In this document: in pieces, positions 22,301 to 33,687 of the stretch
Layout: each line of letters begins with the position of its first letter
Numbering within the stretch: the first letter of the stretch is position 1
Source: Puccinellia tenuiflora
Lineage: Eukaryota > Streptophyta > Magnoliopsida > Poales > Poaceae
Length of the DNA: 64,000 nt
Reading direction: 5' to 3'
NCBI GenBank assembly: GCA_012064385.1
Contig: QRDG01000132.1
Coordinates: 260,894 to 324,893, forward strand
Position numbers and translations under genes: made by a program
Notes under the pieces: generated by a model
Seen by the model: only the letters and a program-made list of their open reading frames with translations
What the model was told of the DNA's origin: nothing
Databases searched by the model: none

Positions 22301-23673
22301 TGTGTATAATGTTGCTTCGTAGTTCATGCTTTCTAATGGTTAGTCTCAACTAGCTAAGAGGGTATACTATGTTATTTTGATGTTAACATGTGTTATTTTG
22401 TTCATAATGTCGAATGGTGAAGTGGGATCCTCCTCCGAAAGATTTATTCGGATTGGCTTGGCACATGTTCACACATGTTGAAAGACTAAAAATACAGTCT
22501 GTTATGCCTTGACGGTTTATTGTACTTTAGAATTGAAGAACCTCTCTTATGTTTTATTCATTAAGTATTTTGTTGCAAAGCATGATTATGACAGTAATCC
22601 CCAAATTTGGTCGCTTTCCCATCTTTTGCTAGCCTCCACTTGCACTGGGTGTAATGGTCCATCCGCGCATCCAAATTCCTTAAGCCAAAGTATTCCAGCT
22701 GAGTCCACCATATCTACCTATGCATGGTATTTCTTGCCATTCCAAGTAAATTTGTCATGTGCTACCTTTAAAATATTCAAAATACTCCTTTTGTGCCTCT
22801 GTTTTGAATCTCATGAGGGAGCAGTAGAGAGCTAGATATAACTTGTGACGAGCAAGGTCATTTCCCCCCTTTAACCCGGTGTCGATGGATTACTTCTTCA
22901 CTTGAATCAACCCGAGAGCAGCTTAAGCAAAATATAAATATAACTTACCATTCTCCTCCACACAATGCAAATCTGAGAAATCAGCTCAAACATTGGATAA
23001 TGGTGAAGCCAAGGAGAAATAGGAATGTACTCGTTCCTCTAAACCTGCTGCTCTCACAAGTCTAAAAGCCTTGCTTGTCATAGGGGACTAGCTAGTTTCT
23101 TTGCTGTGAAATCGTTGACGAAACCATGCATATCTCAAAATTGTTTTACTTCTGTTCTATAAAAAATAAAAAGCTCTAGCACATGACTAATCCCTGCTTC
23201 CCTCTGCGAAGGGCCCTTCTTTTATGTTTATGTTGAGTCATCATCCTTCTTTGAGCACCATCTTATAGAGCATTGCTATCATTCTGAGTATAATGTGCTT
23301 TGTCCCAAAGTCTTAATGAGTGGAGCATGTTTGAGATTCTATATCATTTCTAAAAAACTTTACTCCTAGTCTCTGTTTAATATCTCAAGAGGTGCCCGGC
23401 ATTTATGTTTTGCTCTACTAAAGGGGCAAGCGAGAGACCACTCTACCATGCTTTATTATGATCATTATAATCTTGTTAATGTTTATAATTTCATATTATT
23501 AACTCCTAGTTCGTCGTTATCTTTTCATTAGCTAACACAATTGCTTAAGTTTCATTATCTATGTAGCATTTGTCATGCATTTGTTGAAGACATAATCCTA
23601 GCATTCAACATCAAAAATTATTTTGTTGTCATTTACCTACTCGAGGACGAGTAGGAATTAAGCTTGGGGATGT
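19370..23673 (+). other. Internal region of element B, non-coding
   Basis: 4.3 kb with no gag or pol motif on either strand. It is AT-rich and includes two diverged versions of an AAACAGATT...GAAATTC...AAAATCACCAGAAT block (19740, 20860). It carries CCTAGCTAAAAGGCATTAAA at 20670, AAGCTTGGGGATGCCC hairpins at 20186, 20245, 21354 and 22040, the tail shared with A (22640-23200), and CTCGAGGACGAGTAGG just before the 3' LTR. It looks like the A tail with an extra internal duplication and without gag-protease. Confidence 0.75.
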
Positions 23674-25344
23674 TGATACGTGTCAAACGTATCTATAATT
23701 TTTGATTGTTTCATGCCACTTTTATGCTTTTGACACTTGTTTTTATACTAAGTTTATGATTTATTTTGACTAACCTACTAATAGTTGCAAAAGTGCACAA
23801 TGTTCTTGTTTCACACTTTGATGTGTAGGAATCACTTGGAAATTGGTAAAAACGCAAAAGTAGCCTTTTTGGAGGTGGACTTTGACTTTCCTGAAATCTG
23901 TCCTCCTAACAGATTTCAGAGATCGTCAGTTTGAGACCTGAAGACGACGTCAACTGAAGATCTCACAACGGAAAACGTTGTGGGAAATTTCCATAGATTT
24001 CATTTAATCCCAAGAACAGCCCAATCGGAGGTCCGTAACTCCGGAAATCTCCGTTTTACTGAAGGCCAAATATCTGATTACGGGATTCCAAAATTTGGTG
24101 ACGTGATTGACTCCAACTCTTACCAAACTTGGAGGATTCGACCATGCCACGACTTTGGGACCTCATTAAGGATATGAGGGGTCCCTAGGAAGGTTGTAGA
24201 GGTGCCCAAGAGCCATTGGATCAAGGGGCCATCCATCGGAGGGTCGGGAAGCATTGTCTCCACATATATAAAGAGAGGAAACCCTAGTTTTGGGGGCAAC
24301 CACCAAAAGACACGAATTTGCCTCCCCCTTGGCCCTCATCTACAAGGGGGAGGGCTCCTCTACAACACCAAGAATTCATGGAGGAAGGGGGTTAGGGGCG
24401 GCGCTCCCCCTTGGCCGGTCGGCTGCCGCCACGCGCCGCCGCCGGCCGCCTGCGCCGCCTCCGCATTGCCCTTTCCTCCATGGCCGCCGCCTTCACCGCC
24501 ATCTCCATCGCCAATTCCTCATAGCTACAGCGGTCCACTCTCTCACAAACCTCTGTAATCCCCTATGTAAACATGGTGTTTGATGCTATAAAATATTATC
24601 CTATGATCTATGTCATGTTTATGTAGTTCCGTGTTGTCTTATGGTTGAATTATTAAATGTATTTGGTTGATTCGAGTTGTATGTTGATATGGTACAGTCC
24701 TATGGTGCCCATTATATACTTGCGCGCGTGGATAACATCATAGGGTTTATAGTATGTGAAGGAGGCTGGGGGGTAGGGCTGTCGGAGTGACAGAAACCTA
24801 AGCCCCATCCCGGTTTTTGACATTGTACGGGATAAAGAGGACCTTATGAACTTAATGCTATGGTTGGGTTTTTACCTTAATGAATGTTAGTAGTTGCGGA
24901 TGCTTGCTAATGTTCCAATCATATAGTACAATTAATCACAAGTAGTTGAGAACGTGTATGCTTTGCCTCTCCCACATAGAAAACTGCATCGAAGACAATG
25001 AATCGAGTAGCGTCACTAATTAATTATGGAAAATTCCGCCACACCTTCCACCACTTTTCCACACTCATGGTTCTATTATTTATGGTCTTTTAGTATACTT
25101 TATTGCTGCAGCAACTAACTTTTATCTTTTTGTTCTTTATTATATTGCAAAACCATCCTTTCATACCCGTTTTATTCCTATATTTTTATTTCCTAGATAG
25201 AGCAAACGTTTGGTGTGCGTAGAGTTGTGTCAATGGTTGATAGAACTTGAGAGAATATTAATCCTACCTTTAGCTCCTCGTTGGGTTCGACACTCTTATT
25301 TATCGAAAAGGCTACAAACGATCCCCTACACTTGTGGGTTATCA
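23674..25344 (+). repeat. 3' LTR of element B
   Basis: 1671 bp from TGATACGTGTC to GGGTTATCA, followed by GCAGT (25345-25349), the right target duplication. It is uninterrupted and so shows what the 5' LTR looked like before CACTA-1 arrived: TTTGATGCTATAAAATATT across the insertion site. Confidence 0.92.
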
Positions 25345-25349
25345 GCAGT

Positions 25350-26348
25350 CTCTCTCTCTTGTGCTTCATGTCTTATGATCTTGTGAGCTTCCTAGCATGA
25401 TCAAGATTGATTATTGTAATGCTATGTGATGTGTTTGCTGGAATCTGATGGATTATGAAGTTATGTTCAGATTGTGCATGATTCTTATATGAGTAATTTA
25501 TGTTCTTCCATGCTCTCCGATGTGCGTAGTTACTTTGGCCAAGTGATTGTGTGTATCTCCAAGAGAGAGTATTTATGCTAGATAGTGGGTTCATGCCCCA
25601 TTTGTTCCTGGGCACGAGTGACAAAAACGTCTAAGGGCGAGGGTGTGCTGTTGCTACTAAGGGTAAAACAGTTGTGTTAATGTCTATTTTGATATTAGTA
25701 TTGCTTACTTCATGCACTTTACTTAATGCAATTGTTTGTTGCTTGCAACTTAATACCGTTGGGTGACAGGCTAGATAGCGATCCCACGGTGGACTTTTTA
25801 GACAAAGACGCAGTTGGACTTAACGGTCTTTGTTCCTTGTCGTGACGCCTACATAAATATTATCATGTCCTTTTTGTCATAGCTAAATTGGGTTTGTCTC
25901 ATGATCTTGTCAATTGCCTAGCTGTAATTCGTTCACCCATCACATGCATATTTTATTTATTTGAGAGACTCCACTAGTGAACCCATGGCCCCCGGTCCAT
26001 CTTTTTACATTGTTTACAACCTCATTTACTTGCTTTTAATCATCATTACTCCTCTGGTCACTTTTCATATTTTATCTATTTCATCATACAATTAACCGCT
26101 TTGTTTTCTGCGAGACCGGAAAGATTGACAACCTTTCCGCCGTTGGGGGTAAAGTATTTTGGTTGAGTATGTGCAGGTCCATGTCTGTTGAAGGTCAAGC
26201 GCCAGAGATCTTCAACATTCACCTCATTGTTGATTTCAAAGTCCTACTGGTTCGATAAACCTCGGTTCGTTAAACGAGGGAAAACTGCTACTAGCTACAA
26301 TTCCGCCTTCGCTTGGGGCACAACCCAACTTATCAATATCTACCATCA
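25350..26348 (+). repeat. 3' LTR of element A, right part
   Basis: It continues CTCTCTCTC from the left part after element B and its duplication. It matches the minus-strand LTRs at 58648-60238 and 62261-63837 up to the end TATCTACCATCA at 26348. Confidence 0.87.
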
Positions 26349-26754
26349 GGGACCGACAGGGGCCTTGGCCTCCCTATGCCAACATGCATCAAGCTAATTT
26401 CTATGTTTAGTAGTGATTTGAGAGTGTTATAAGAGGTGATTATCTTGGCCGGCCCCCTTACATGAAAATTATATTGCTTGGCCCCCTTTGTGGTAAAATC
26501 ATGGCTCCGTCCCTGAGTCACTGGACGGATCTCAGTCCAGCAGGTTCGGTGGAACCAGATGTCAGTTCGGCTCGCTGGACCAATCAGGGTGAAGAGTTCT
26601 TCACCCTACTGCTCTAACAGTGGTTTACATATACCACGTGGCAAATGTGATGATAACCTAAAAAAAGTTCCTACATATATATTAGTGTATATCCAGTTGT
26701 GTTTTCGTTGCTGGTGGAATTCCTAACCTATTTACTGGACAAGTAAGGGGAGAT

Positions 26755-26835
26755 TTATTTTTCGAAATATGGGTAACTCAGCCCCAACCTCTGCATCGAA
26801 ACGGTGCACACAGCCATTTTTATTGCATAGTTTTA
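26755..26835 (-). mobile_element. Truncated LINE-like 3' end
   Basis: Read on the minus strand the sequence runs GCTGTGTGCACCGTTTCGAT, GCAGAGGTTGGGGCTGAGTT and ends in a TTCGAAAAATAAA tail. That layout is common at 3' ends of grass LINEs. No coding part and no clear target duplication were found. Confidence 0.4.
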
Positions 26836-27235
26836 AAAATCAAGTTTACAACTCATGGATCGTAGAGCGTGGCAACATGAACGAGCCAGCGAAATAGTAG
26901 TAACAGAATGCCTCTATGCATCTTTTAATCTACTAGGTAACATGCCCGTGTGTTGCAACGGGTGATAAAAAATTGCGTTCTGGAGGCTTAGCTTGTTGCA
27001 TGGTACGGTCGCATCCGGCAAATTTCAACTCCACGACACGTTGTGCGGTGTGTCAATAGACATGTGTAGCCATTGTCACCTCACCCACTTCATGAAGGCA
27101 TTCACCTTCCTCCGCGGTATGGGAGTAGAGGAGGTAGAGGAAGTCGGATAAATTGTTGGGCTACAAGTCGGGATGTATATGCACGACACCCGTTCGGTGA
27201 TGTCACCATCGACATCAATGAATTCTCACCAAATT

Positions 27236-27303
27236 AAAAACATGGCATGCTAGTCCAAAAACACCTGTCAAAAACATGGCATGCAACTCCAAAAACACCT
27301 GTC
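27236..27303. repeat. 34-bp tandem duplication
   Basis: Two head-to-tail copies (27236-27269, 27270-27303) of a unit containing AAAAACATGGCATGC and CCAAAAACACCTGTC, differing at a few central bases. Confidence 0.8.
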
Positions 27304-27619
27304 AGGCATTAAGATATACAATTTTGGATAATACCAAGGAAATTGTTATTGAGTTGAATTTGATCCGGTTGACACTAAATCAAGTACTGTATTTCAAATT
27401 TATGAGTGTATTCTTTTTTGAACCAAAGTTTGACATGTACACCACATGTAATTTTTCCCACTTGATATTAACCTTCGCTTTGTACAAATTAAGATACATT
27501 CCTAATTGGAGATATTACAAAAACATTAAGTGCATGGTAGTGAGGACATCTTATAAGCATCTAATTAAAAATCTAAATGTTTCCTTGAGCATACACAAGT
27601 CAAAGAAATGCACAATTCT

Positions 27620-27883
27620 TTACACATGATTATTTCTTCCCCTAGGTGATTGAAAGCTCTTCAGGCCGGTCCATAATCCTAATGTGAGGACGTTCTGAGC
27701 TCTCTTCACGCCTCCATCACTCCCAATCTTCCTTGCAGCCTCCAGCACGCTGGCAGGCCCTGATAACGACGCGGCAATGACGCGGGCCGAGCACTTGAAT
27801 CCAAAACCATCACTGAAGAGCCCCTTTACATGCTCCTGAAGCTCCTCTCCCTGGCGTTGGTCGCCTGCTCGAGCATTGCACTC
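27620..27883 (-). pseudogene. Coding-like terminal exon, family unknown
   Basis: An 87-codon open frame on the minus strand, ending at TAA 27620-27622. It contains GEELQEHVKGLFSDGFGFKC, SARVIAASLSGPASVLEAA and RKIGSDGGVKRAQNVLTLGL. Just upstream the sequence is CAATAG before GAG, so either a stop or an AG splice acceptor sits at the boundary. Amino-acid composition is protein-like and GC content is higher than in the AT-rich flanks, so it is probably a captured or relict last exon of a host gene. I do not recognise the family. No start is visible. Confidence 0.35.
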
Positions 27884-28034
27884 CTATTGTTGCCGCCTCT
27901 CAACACCGCGCTGAACTTGGCATAGATTGGGTGTGGCTTCTGAGCTGTTATGATTGCTACTGATAGCTCTCAAACAGATTCCACATCGCAGCTGGATATT
28001 TATAAAAAATGACTGATATAAGAACATGGGAGTT

Positions 28035-28145
28035 CTAGATTCTAATGCCTGGAGGTTCTTTGTAGACGTCTTCGAGTACAGTGACCTGTTCATTGGCAAG
28101 ACGTAGCTTCTTCCTCGTGTGGACATCCGTATTCTCATCGTCGCC
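28035..28145 (-). pseudogene. Fragment resembling the start of an HD-Zip class II homeodomain
   Basis: On the minus strand a 36-codon stretch reads GDDENTDVHTRKKLRLANEQ, then VTVLEDVYKE, before TAG at 28035-28037. Class II HD-Zip proteins have an acidic segment followed by a homeodomain starting RKKLRLSKEQ..LLE..FKE, so the match covers the acidic run, the basic arm and helix 1. Helix 2, helix 3 and the leucine zipper are absent. The flanking sequence shows no continuation, so this is a short relict or captured exon piece. Confidence 0.45.
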
Positions 28146-28260
28146 TTAATCTGGGAAGAGGACACTGACTCGATAGATGATTTTGGGTTCGAGCCAGTTC
28201 CTATCTTAAATTTGCTGTGGCTTCTAGCATCTGCAAGCTTCCCGTACAAGAACACGAGTA

Positions 28261-29103
28261 GAATAATAGTTATGCAGTAGGTGACAGTTGATCATAGAAG
28301 AAGAATATTCATCAGAAACCAAAGCTATACTCATGTGCAAGATCGTTAACTCCTGAAACAATATCTTCTGCCTTACAAGATAATCCAACAGTACCAGCAG
28401 GAAATAAGCGAACTAATCCCCGGTAAATAAAATAAGAGAATTAATCAGAAAGAGTATTTATGCATAGAATACGTAGAAACTCATCACATTCTCTTGGAGT
28501 TTTGTCGAATTCTGCACAATTTATTTACACGAGAGCATAGATGAGCTTTTCCACAATTGAAGGGGAAGACATCAAGTGGTATGGCACTGCTTGGTACAAA
28601 CATAGACTACACAAATTTTCGTGCGCAGTGATTATATATGCTTAGCCAAAAAATCAAAATTATATTTTCTCTAAGAAGAAGAGCTTTAATTTAGAAAAAA
28701 AACCTATAGGATACTAGCATTATGTATGCTTTTTTGTGCAAAAAAATCTAAATAGGACAATGAATAAAATTACTGCCTGGAGAAGGCATGCATGATTCCA
28801 CAACCAAGTGATTAGAGTTTTTGTGAATCGTCACCAAGAGTTTTCCTTGTGTGCGGCAAATTAAAATATCACAACAAATGAGTTCAGAGCCAGAAATCAG
28901 TGCAAAGATAATTCAATGTGTAATGGTAAATTTGTGGTAGAAATACAATAACTTGAGAAAAAAATAACCCTGTCTTCCTAGACATAACAATATGCTTCAT
29001 ATGAATGACCCTGTAAAATCAGGAATCTATCAGGTTGCAGGTATGAAACGAATAGGCCCCAACTGGTAACTTCCAAATCAATTCATCGCTTGTAATATCC
29101 TCA
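28261..29103. other. AT-rich intergenic sequence
   Basis: No frame, repeat or terminal motif that I can support on either strand. Confidence 0.5.
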
Positions 29104-29149
29104 AGAAAAAGCCAATAATACGAGCTACTCCTTCATACAACTTGATCTC
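29104..29149 (+). pseudogene. Possible upstream piece of the coding-like fragment split by element E
   Basis: Read in the frame of the fragment at 41010-41228, this stretch gives PQEKANNTSYSFIQLD and joins it exactly once element E and one copy of its target duplication are removed. A TAA lies immediately upstream of it. Whether it was ever translated is unclear. Confidence 0.25.
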
Positions 29150-31595
29150 TGAAAGTGCATGGTTGCCCCCATGCATGGTTTTGGTAATTAATGACAATCT
29201 CTATGGACTAATATTTGTATTGAGCTATATTTGTAGGTTGTCCATTAGCTTGCTTGCTCTTCATTTCTTGGAGTCAAGGTTAAGGGAAGAAGATCATTTT
29301 TTATCAAGGCCAAGGTGTTCGTCATCAAGATAAATGCCAAGTGAAGATATGTCGAAGAGGTGCTTCTCCCATCTTGGTGTATGGGGGAGCCACATGTGAA
29401 TCTTCACCAAGCAAAGCGCAATCGATGAAGGTGGTGCGTCTTGAGGAGATGAAGATCGTCTTCATCGACCTCAAGTGGTTTTAAGCGCAAGGCAAAGGTA
29501 TGATCTTGATATGGTTTCTATTTTACCGGTCTCATGATGTCTAGTGAGAGACCGGGTTATAGGATAGATAGCCGTACTATCAAGAGGGGCTCTCGACCGA
29601 GTATCGTGATCGTATCATCGTAGAGAGCACAAACCTTTGCATCCATGAAATCATATTTATTGGTTCTTATTTGTCTATTATCGTGGTGTGGTCTTGGTGC
29701 TTGTCGTGCTCGTCATGACAAAGCCAAGTTCACCGAATACGGTTTTCATATGCGTCTTCTATTGCGGTTTCGGTATTGGAGATTTTGCCAGTTCATTCGT
29801 GTGGAAGATTTATCTCTTCCATTTCTTTGCACAATCTCCATTGCTTGTTTGCCATTTTCAAAGGTTGCATTTGTCGTCCTCTTTTTTCAACAAATTTGGT
29901 TTCATGTCATTTGGACTTCACTTGCAAAAGATATTTCTTTCCGGTTTGCAAAATAGAGGTTGATCCTTTCCCCTTTGGTGTTTACAATATATTATTTAAC
30001 TATGATGTTTCTCTACATAATCTTGTAGTGCTCATTGTGACGAGTCCAACGAGTCCAAGATTATCGAAAACGGAGTTCATTTGCAAAAGTTATGGGGTTC
30101 TGTTTTTCTGTGTGGATCTACCCCGGAGATGGTCCGGAGTCTCCGGTCACACCGGAGTCTCCGCCCCAAAGGACCCGGAGTCTCCGGTCTCCTGTTTTTC
30201 GCTGCCGAATGAGGTTGTGTGGTGCATCTCTGGACTAGGTCCGGAGGCACACCGGAGATGGTCCGGAGTCTCCGGCCTATCGGAGTGTCCGGCCCAAGTG
30301 ACCCGGAGTCTCCGGCCTCAGGTTTTTCTCAGCTCATTTGCATCTTTGTGGTGCAGCTCTGGTAGGGGTCCTAAGCATCCCCGGAATGTGTCCGGATTCT
30401 CCGGCCTGGCCGGAGTCTCCGACCCTCTGGACTGAATTCTCCGGTCTGCCCTGATGATCCAGCCAGTCCGGAGCCTGGCCGGAATGTCCGGCCCAGGCCG
30501 GAGTCTCCGACCCACTTACACCGGAGTCTCCGTCCTGAAAAGGCTGTAATGGCTAGTTTTTGGGGGAGGCGATAAAAAGCCTCCTTCTTCCCCAAAACCT
30601 GGTTGCTGGTCTTGCTCACTTGCTTTCCTCTCTCCTCCATTGTTGCTAACCTTGTGAGCTTGATTCCTCTCAATCCCTCCAATGATTCTTGCCCAAATTT
30701 AGAGTTTCAAGAGAGGAGATCTAGATCTACCTTTCCACCAATCAAAATCTCCTCTAAGTGAGGGGAACCTAGTGGATCTAGATTTTGGGGTTGCTTTGTG
30801 TTCATCCCCTTTGTTCTTCCTCTCTTATTCCCCCCAAAGCATTTGTTGCTTGGTTGGAATTTGAGAGTGAAGGACTTGACCACTTTGTGTGTTCTTGCCT
30901 CTTGCATTAGTTGCATCGGGTTGCTCTCTCCACGGTGATACGTGAAGTTGAAGGTTGAGAAGCTTGTTACTCTTGGGTGCATTGTGTTCCCAAGAGCTTT
31001 GTGCCTCTTGGGTGCATTGTGTACCCTAGACGGTTTGGAGGTGCCGCGAAGACTTCGAGTTGTGAAGCTTCGGCACGAGTTTGGGAGCCCCCAATTGAGT
31101 TGTGGGTGTGTGCCCCAAGAACGGTGTAAAAGGGCTCCGGAATCCGCCTCGAAGGATTCCGATAGTGGAAGGTGAACCAATCCCTTGGGTGAGGTTCATC
31201 GGAGAATAGGGTGAGGCCTTTGTGGCATCTTGAGTAGGCCTCTTATGGCGAGCTCACACCCCTCCAACGAGACGTACTCCCTTAACAAGGAGGAACTCGG
31301 GAATACATCCTCGTCTCCGCGTGCCTCGGTTATTTCTATACTCGAGCTTTTATTTATGCAATTTACATTGTGATAGCCTTCGTGCTTGAAGTTATATATC
31401 TTGCTATCACCTTGTTGCTTGCTTTTCTTAGCATAAGTTGTTGGTGCACATAGGTGAACCTAGTAACTAGGTTGTTGGCTTGTTAATTTAAACACATAGT
31501 TTTATTCCGCAATTATCAAGCCATTAAATAGAAAAAGTTTTAATCACCTATTCACCCCCCCTCTAGGCGACATCGGGACATCGTTTGTTCTTTCA
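29150..31595 (+). repeat. 5' LTR of element E
   Basis: 2446 bp. The region 30120-30535 is filled with CCGGAGTCTCCGG-type palindromes. The promoter position reads GATAAAA (30571-30577), while the 3' LTR has TATAAAAA. Long frames in both strands (for example 29776-30435) are not supported by any domain. Confidence 0.9.
30120..30535 (+). repeat. CCGGAGTCTCCGG palindromic repeat cluster in the E LTR
   Basis: More than ten variants of CCGGAGTCTCCGG or TCCGGCC occur within about 400 bp directly upstream of the promoter position. The 3' LTR has the same cluster at 39555-39940 with some units lost. The cluster is CG- and CCGG-rich, so it is a potential methylation-dense upstream region. Confidence 0.8.
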
Positions 31596-31597
31596 AT

Positions 31598-31609
31598 TGG
31601 TATCAGAGC
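31598..31609 (+). promoter_or_regulatory. Primer binding site of element E (initiator Met-tRNA)
   Basis: TGGTATCAGAGC, two bases after the LTR end. It is the classical plant Copia primer site complementary to initiator methionine tRNA. Confidence 0.92.
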
Positions 31610-31649
31610 CTCGTCTCTCTTGTTTGGTTTTACCGCCTAGAGAGTAAAG

Positions 31650-33687
31650 ATGTCGTTTAGAGGATTAGTGCATAATTCCATGTTTATATTCAATGGCACA
31701 AATTTTAATGTTTGGAAAATTCATATGCTTAGTCACTTACGGGTCTTGGACCCCAATATTGAGCGTATGTTAGATATAGGTTTTTCTCCTCCAAAGGATT
31801 ACGAAAGTACGACTTTATAGGATGAGAAAAACTTATATCTAGATGCTCTAGCTTCTAATGAGTTTTGCAAATTTGTGAGTGTTGTAGTTTTTGAGTCAAT
31901 CTTGCCTCTACGGAATGCTCATGAGCTTTGGACGAAGCTTCAAGATAAATATGGAGTGTCCAACGCTATTGAGGAGGATTGCTCTCCCTCCACCTCCGGC
32001 CGTGACGAGCTCTCGTCTTTATCTACTTCACCAAAATGTGGTAAGCCACAAACTAATGTGATGGTGAGTAGTGTTAGGCTTTGCAATTTTGATAGTGAGC
32101 TGTTTTATGATGATCTTCTATCTCTATCTTGTTGCAACGCCTCATCTTTGGACTTAAACTCTTCTAGCACTCCAAATGTCATACATGCTAGTGTTGATAG
32201 TCCTTGTATAACATCCAAAAATTGCTTAGATAAATCTAATGATGATATGCTTGCTTTATCTTGTTGCCATGATAAAAATGATTGTGTTCCCTCTAACTCT
32301 TGCATTAATAATAATGTAGAGGAAACCCAATTAATTGTGGAAACGCTAATTGAGCGTGGGGAAACTATTGAGGCCTTGGAAGCAAGCCTTGAAGAAAAGG
32401 GTAAGATTGAGAGAGACGATGCTATGGAAAAGGCATCGTTAGAAGATGCTCTTGAGAAAGAGCATGAGAGTCGTGCTTCTCTAGAGGAGAAACTAGAATC
32501 TATCGAGGAGTCTCATAATGAAATAATTGCTAAAATCATTAAAGAACGTGATCATGCTCATGCAAAATATAAAGTGTTTAAAATGGAAAATGCTAGATTA
32601 AATAATGATCTTGACAAGTTGTCTTCTTCTATTCCTAAGGTCAATGATGCTTGTGCTACTAACTCTATTTCTTGTGAAGCATCCACTTTGAAGGAGAATG
32701 TTGAGCTAAGGGCTCAACTTGACTCGCTAACTAGCAAGTATAGGATTTTGGAAGAAAGTCAAAAAAAAACTATCTAGCTCTAATGACGATCTTCTAGCAT
32801 CCTATGCTAGTCTAAAGTTAGCTCATGAGGCCATCACTACAAAGGTAACATCTAGTGAGTCTCATGTGGATAATAGCACAACCATAACTAAAAATGCTAT
32901 ATTGCCATGTGCTAGTCCTAGTAGTTCATCCACTAAAAATGTTGCTACATCATGTGATGAATTACTTGCTTTGCCTTGTTGTCATAACAATGAAGCCTCT
33001 ACTTTCTATAGTGCATTTGTTGCCACTAACCATGTAGAGGAAATAAAAGACCTCAAGGACCAAGTCACTTCTTTGAAGAAAGACTTGGAAAAGCGTCATG
33101 AAGGGAAGCGTGCACTTGACAACATGTTGAGTGTGCAACAATCCCCTAATGACAAGAGTGGACTTGGATTCAACTCCAACAACAAGAACAAGTCCAAGGT
33201 TGAGAAGAAGAAGGGCCAAGTTCAAGTCAAGAATCCGGCCAAGATCACTTGCTTCAAGTGCAAGGTTGAAGGGCACCATGTTCGGGATTGCCCAATGAAG
33301 AAGAAGCCTCTTAGTGAGAAGCCACTAGGGAAGCGACCCCTTGCTCAATCTCATGGTGCACCATGGGTTGAACAAAGGCCACCTCCTAAGAAGACTCAAG
33401 CCAATACTCCTCAAGTTGAGGGGCCTATTAAGAAGAAGAAGAGTCGGTGTTGCTACCTTTTCCATGGCAAAGGTCATCTTGCTTCTTCATGCACTAACGG
33501 TACCTCATCCAACCCTATCATAATTGATGACGATTATTCTCTTGGGAAGGATAGAAGTGGCAATGTGTGTGCCAAGTATGTGGGAGCTCAAAGTGGTGTC
33601 AAGAAAATCACCATTTGGGTTCCCAAACCTGTTGTGACTAACCTCTTAGGACCCAACTTGGTTGGGGACCATCAAGCTCCAACTTGA
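31650..33687 (+). pseudogene. gag of element E, broken
   Basis: ATG at 31650, 41 bases after the primer site. The product begins MSFRGLVHNSMFIFNGTNFN and has VWKIHMLSHLRVLDP, HELWTKLQDKYGVS, then EEDCSPSTSGRDELS, a long acidic and coiled-coil region (EEKLESIEESHNEI), and near the C-terminus a CCHC zinc knuckle CFKCKVEGHHVRDC. A second knuckle reads CYLFHGKGHLASSC, in which the second Cys has become Phe. Breaks: TAG at 31818-31820 in frame and a frameshift in a run of nine A near 32760-32769 that ends the first frame at 32775-32777. The frame resumes through 33685-33687. It is a Copia gag; protease does not follow. Confidence 0.82.

Larger units (their letters stand above)
9911..25344 (+). mobile_element. 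Element B: non-coding LTR retrotransposon related to A, inserted in the LTR of A
   Basis: Both LTRs start TGATACGTGTCAAACGTAT and end GGGTTATCA. The 5' LTR (9911-19341) is split by CACTA-1; without it, it is about 1.66 kb, like the 1671-bp 3' LTR (23674-25344). Target duplication: GTAGT (9906-9910) and GCAGT (25345-25349), one mismatch. The internal region of 4.3 kb has a primer site but no gag or pol, which fits the definition of a large retrotransposon derivative. Its tail is homologous to that of A, so it probably depends on proteins of the A-like or a related autonomous family (inference). Confidence 0.9.
1..26348 (+). mobile_element. Element A: Gypsy-type gag-protease LTR retrotransposon, 5' end outside window, nested
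   Basis: The visible order is gag (1-905), protease (5936-6781), a 2.5-kb non-coding tail and a 3' LTR that starts TGATACGTCTC at 9311 and ends at 26348. The LTR runs straight from the tail, whose last bases contain a CTCGAGGACGAGTAGG motif also seen in elements B and D. Element C interrupts gag and element B interrupts the 3' LTR. Removing them gives a continuous gag-protease frame and an LTR of about 1.6 kb, close to the 1577-bp solo LTR at 62261. No integrase, reverse transcriptase or RNase H is present between protease and LTR, so this is a non-autonomous element. The 5' LTR and target duplication lie outside the window. Gypsy assignment is inference from gag and protease type and from the PBS of its relative B. 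Confidence 0.88.
26349..27619. other. Older intergenic sequence, no intact gene
   Basis: Mixed low-copy sequence right of element A. It includes a LINE-like 3' end (26755-26835), a GGTAACATGCCCGTGTGTTG segment near 26936 and a 34-bp tandem duplication (27236-27303). The stretch 27304-27619 is AT-rich, and I recognise nothing in it. Confidence 0.5.

Noticed and set aside
29776..31180. Frames of 157-219 codons in the E LTR
   Set aside because: They cover the CCGGAGTCTCCGG repeats and LTR promoter region, and the 3' LTR versions are broken differently.
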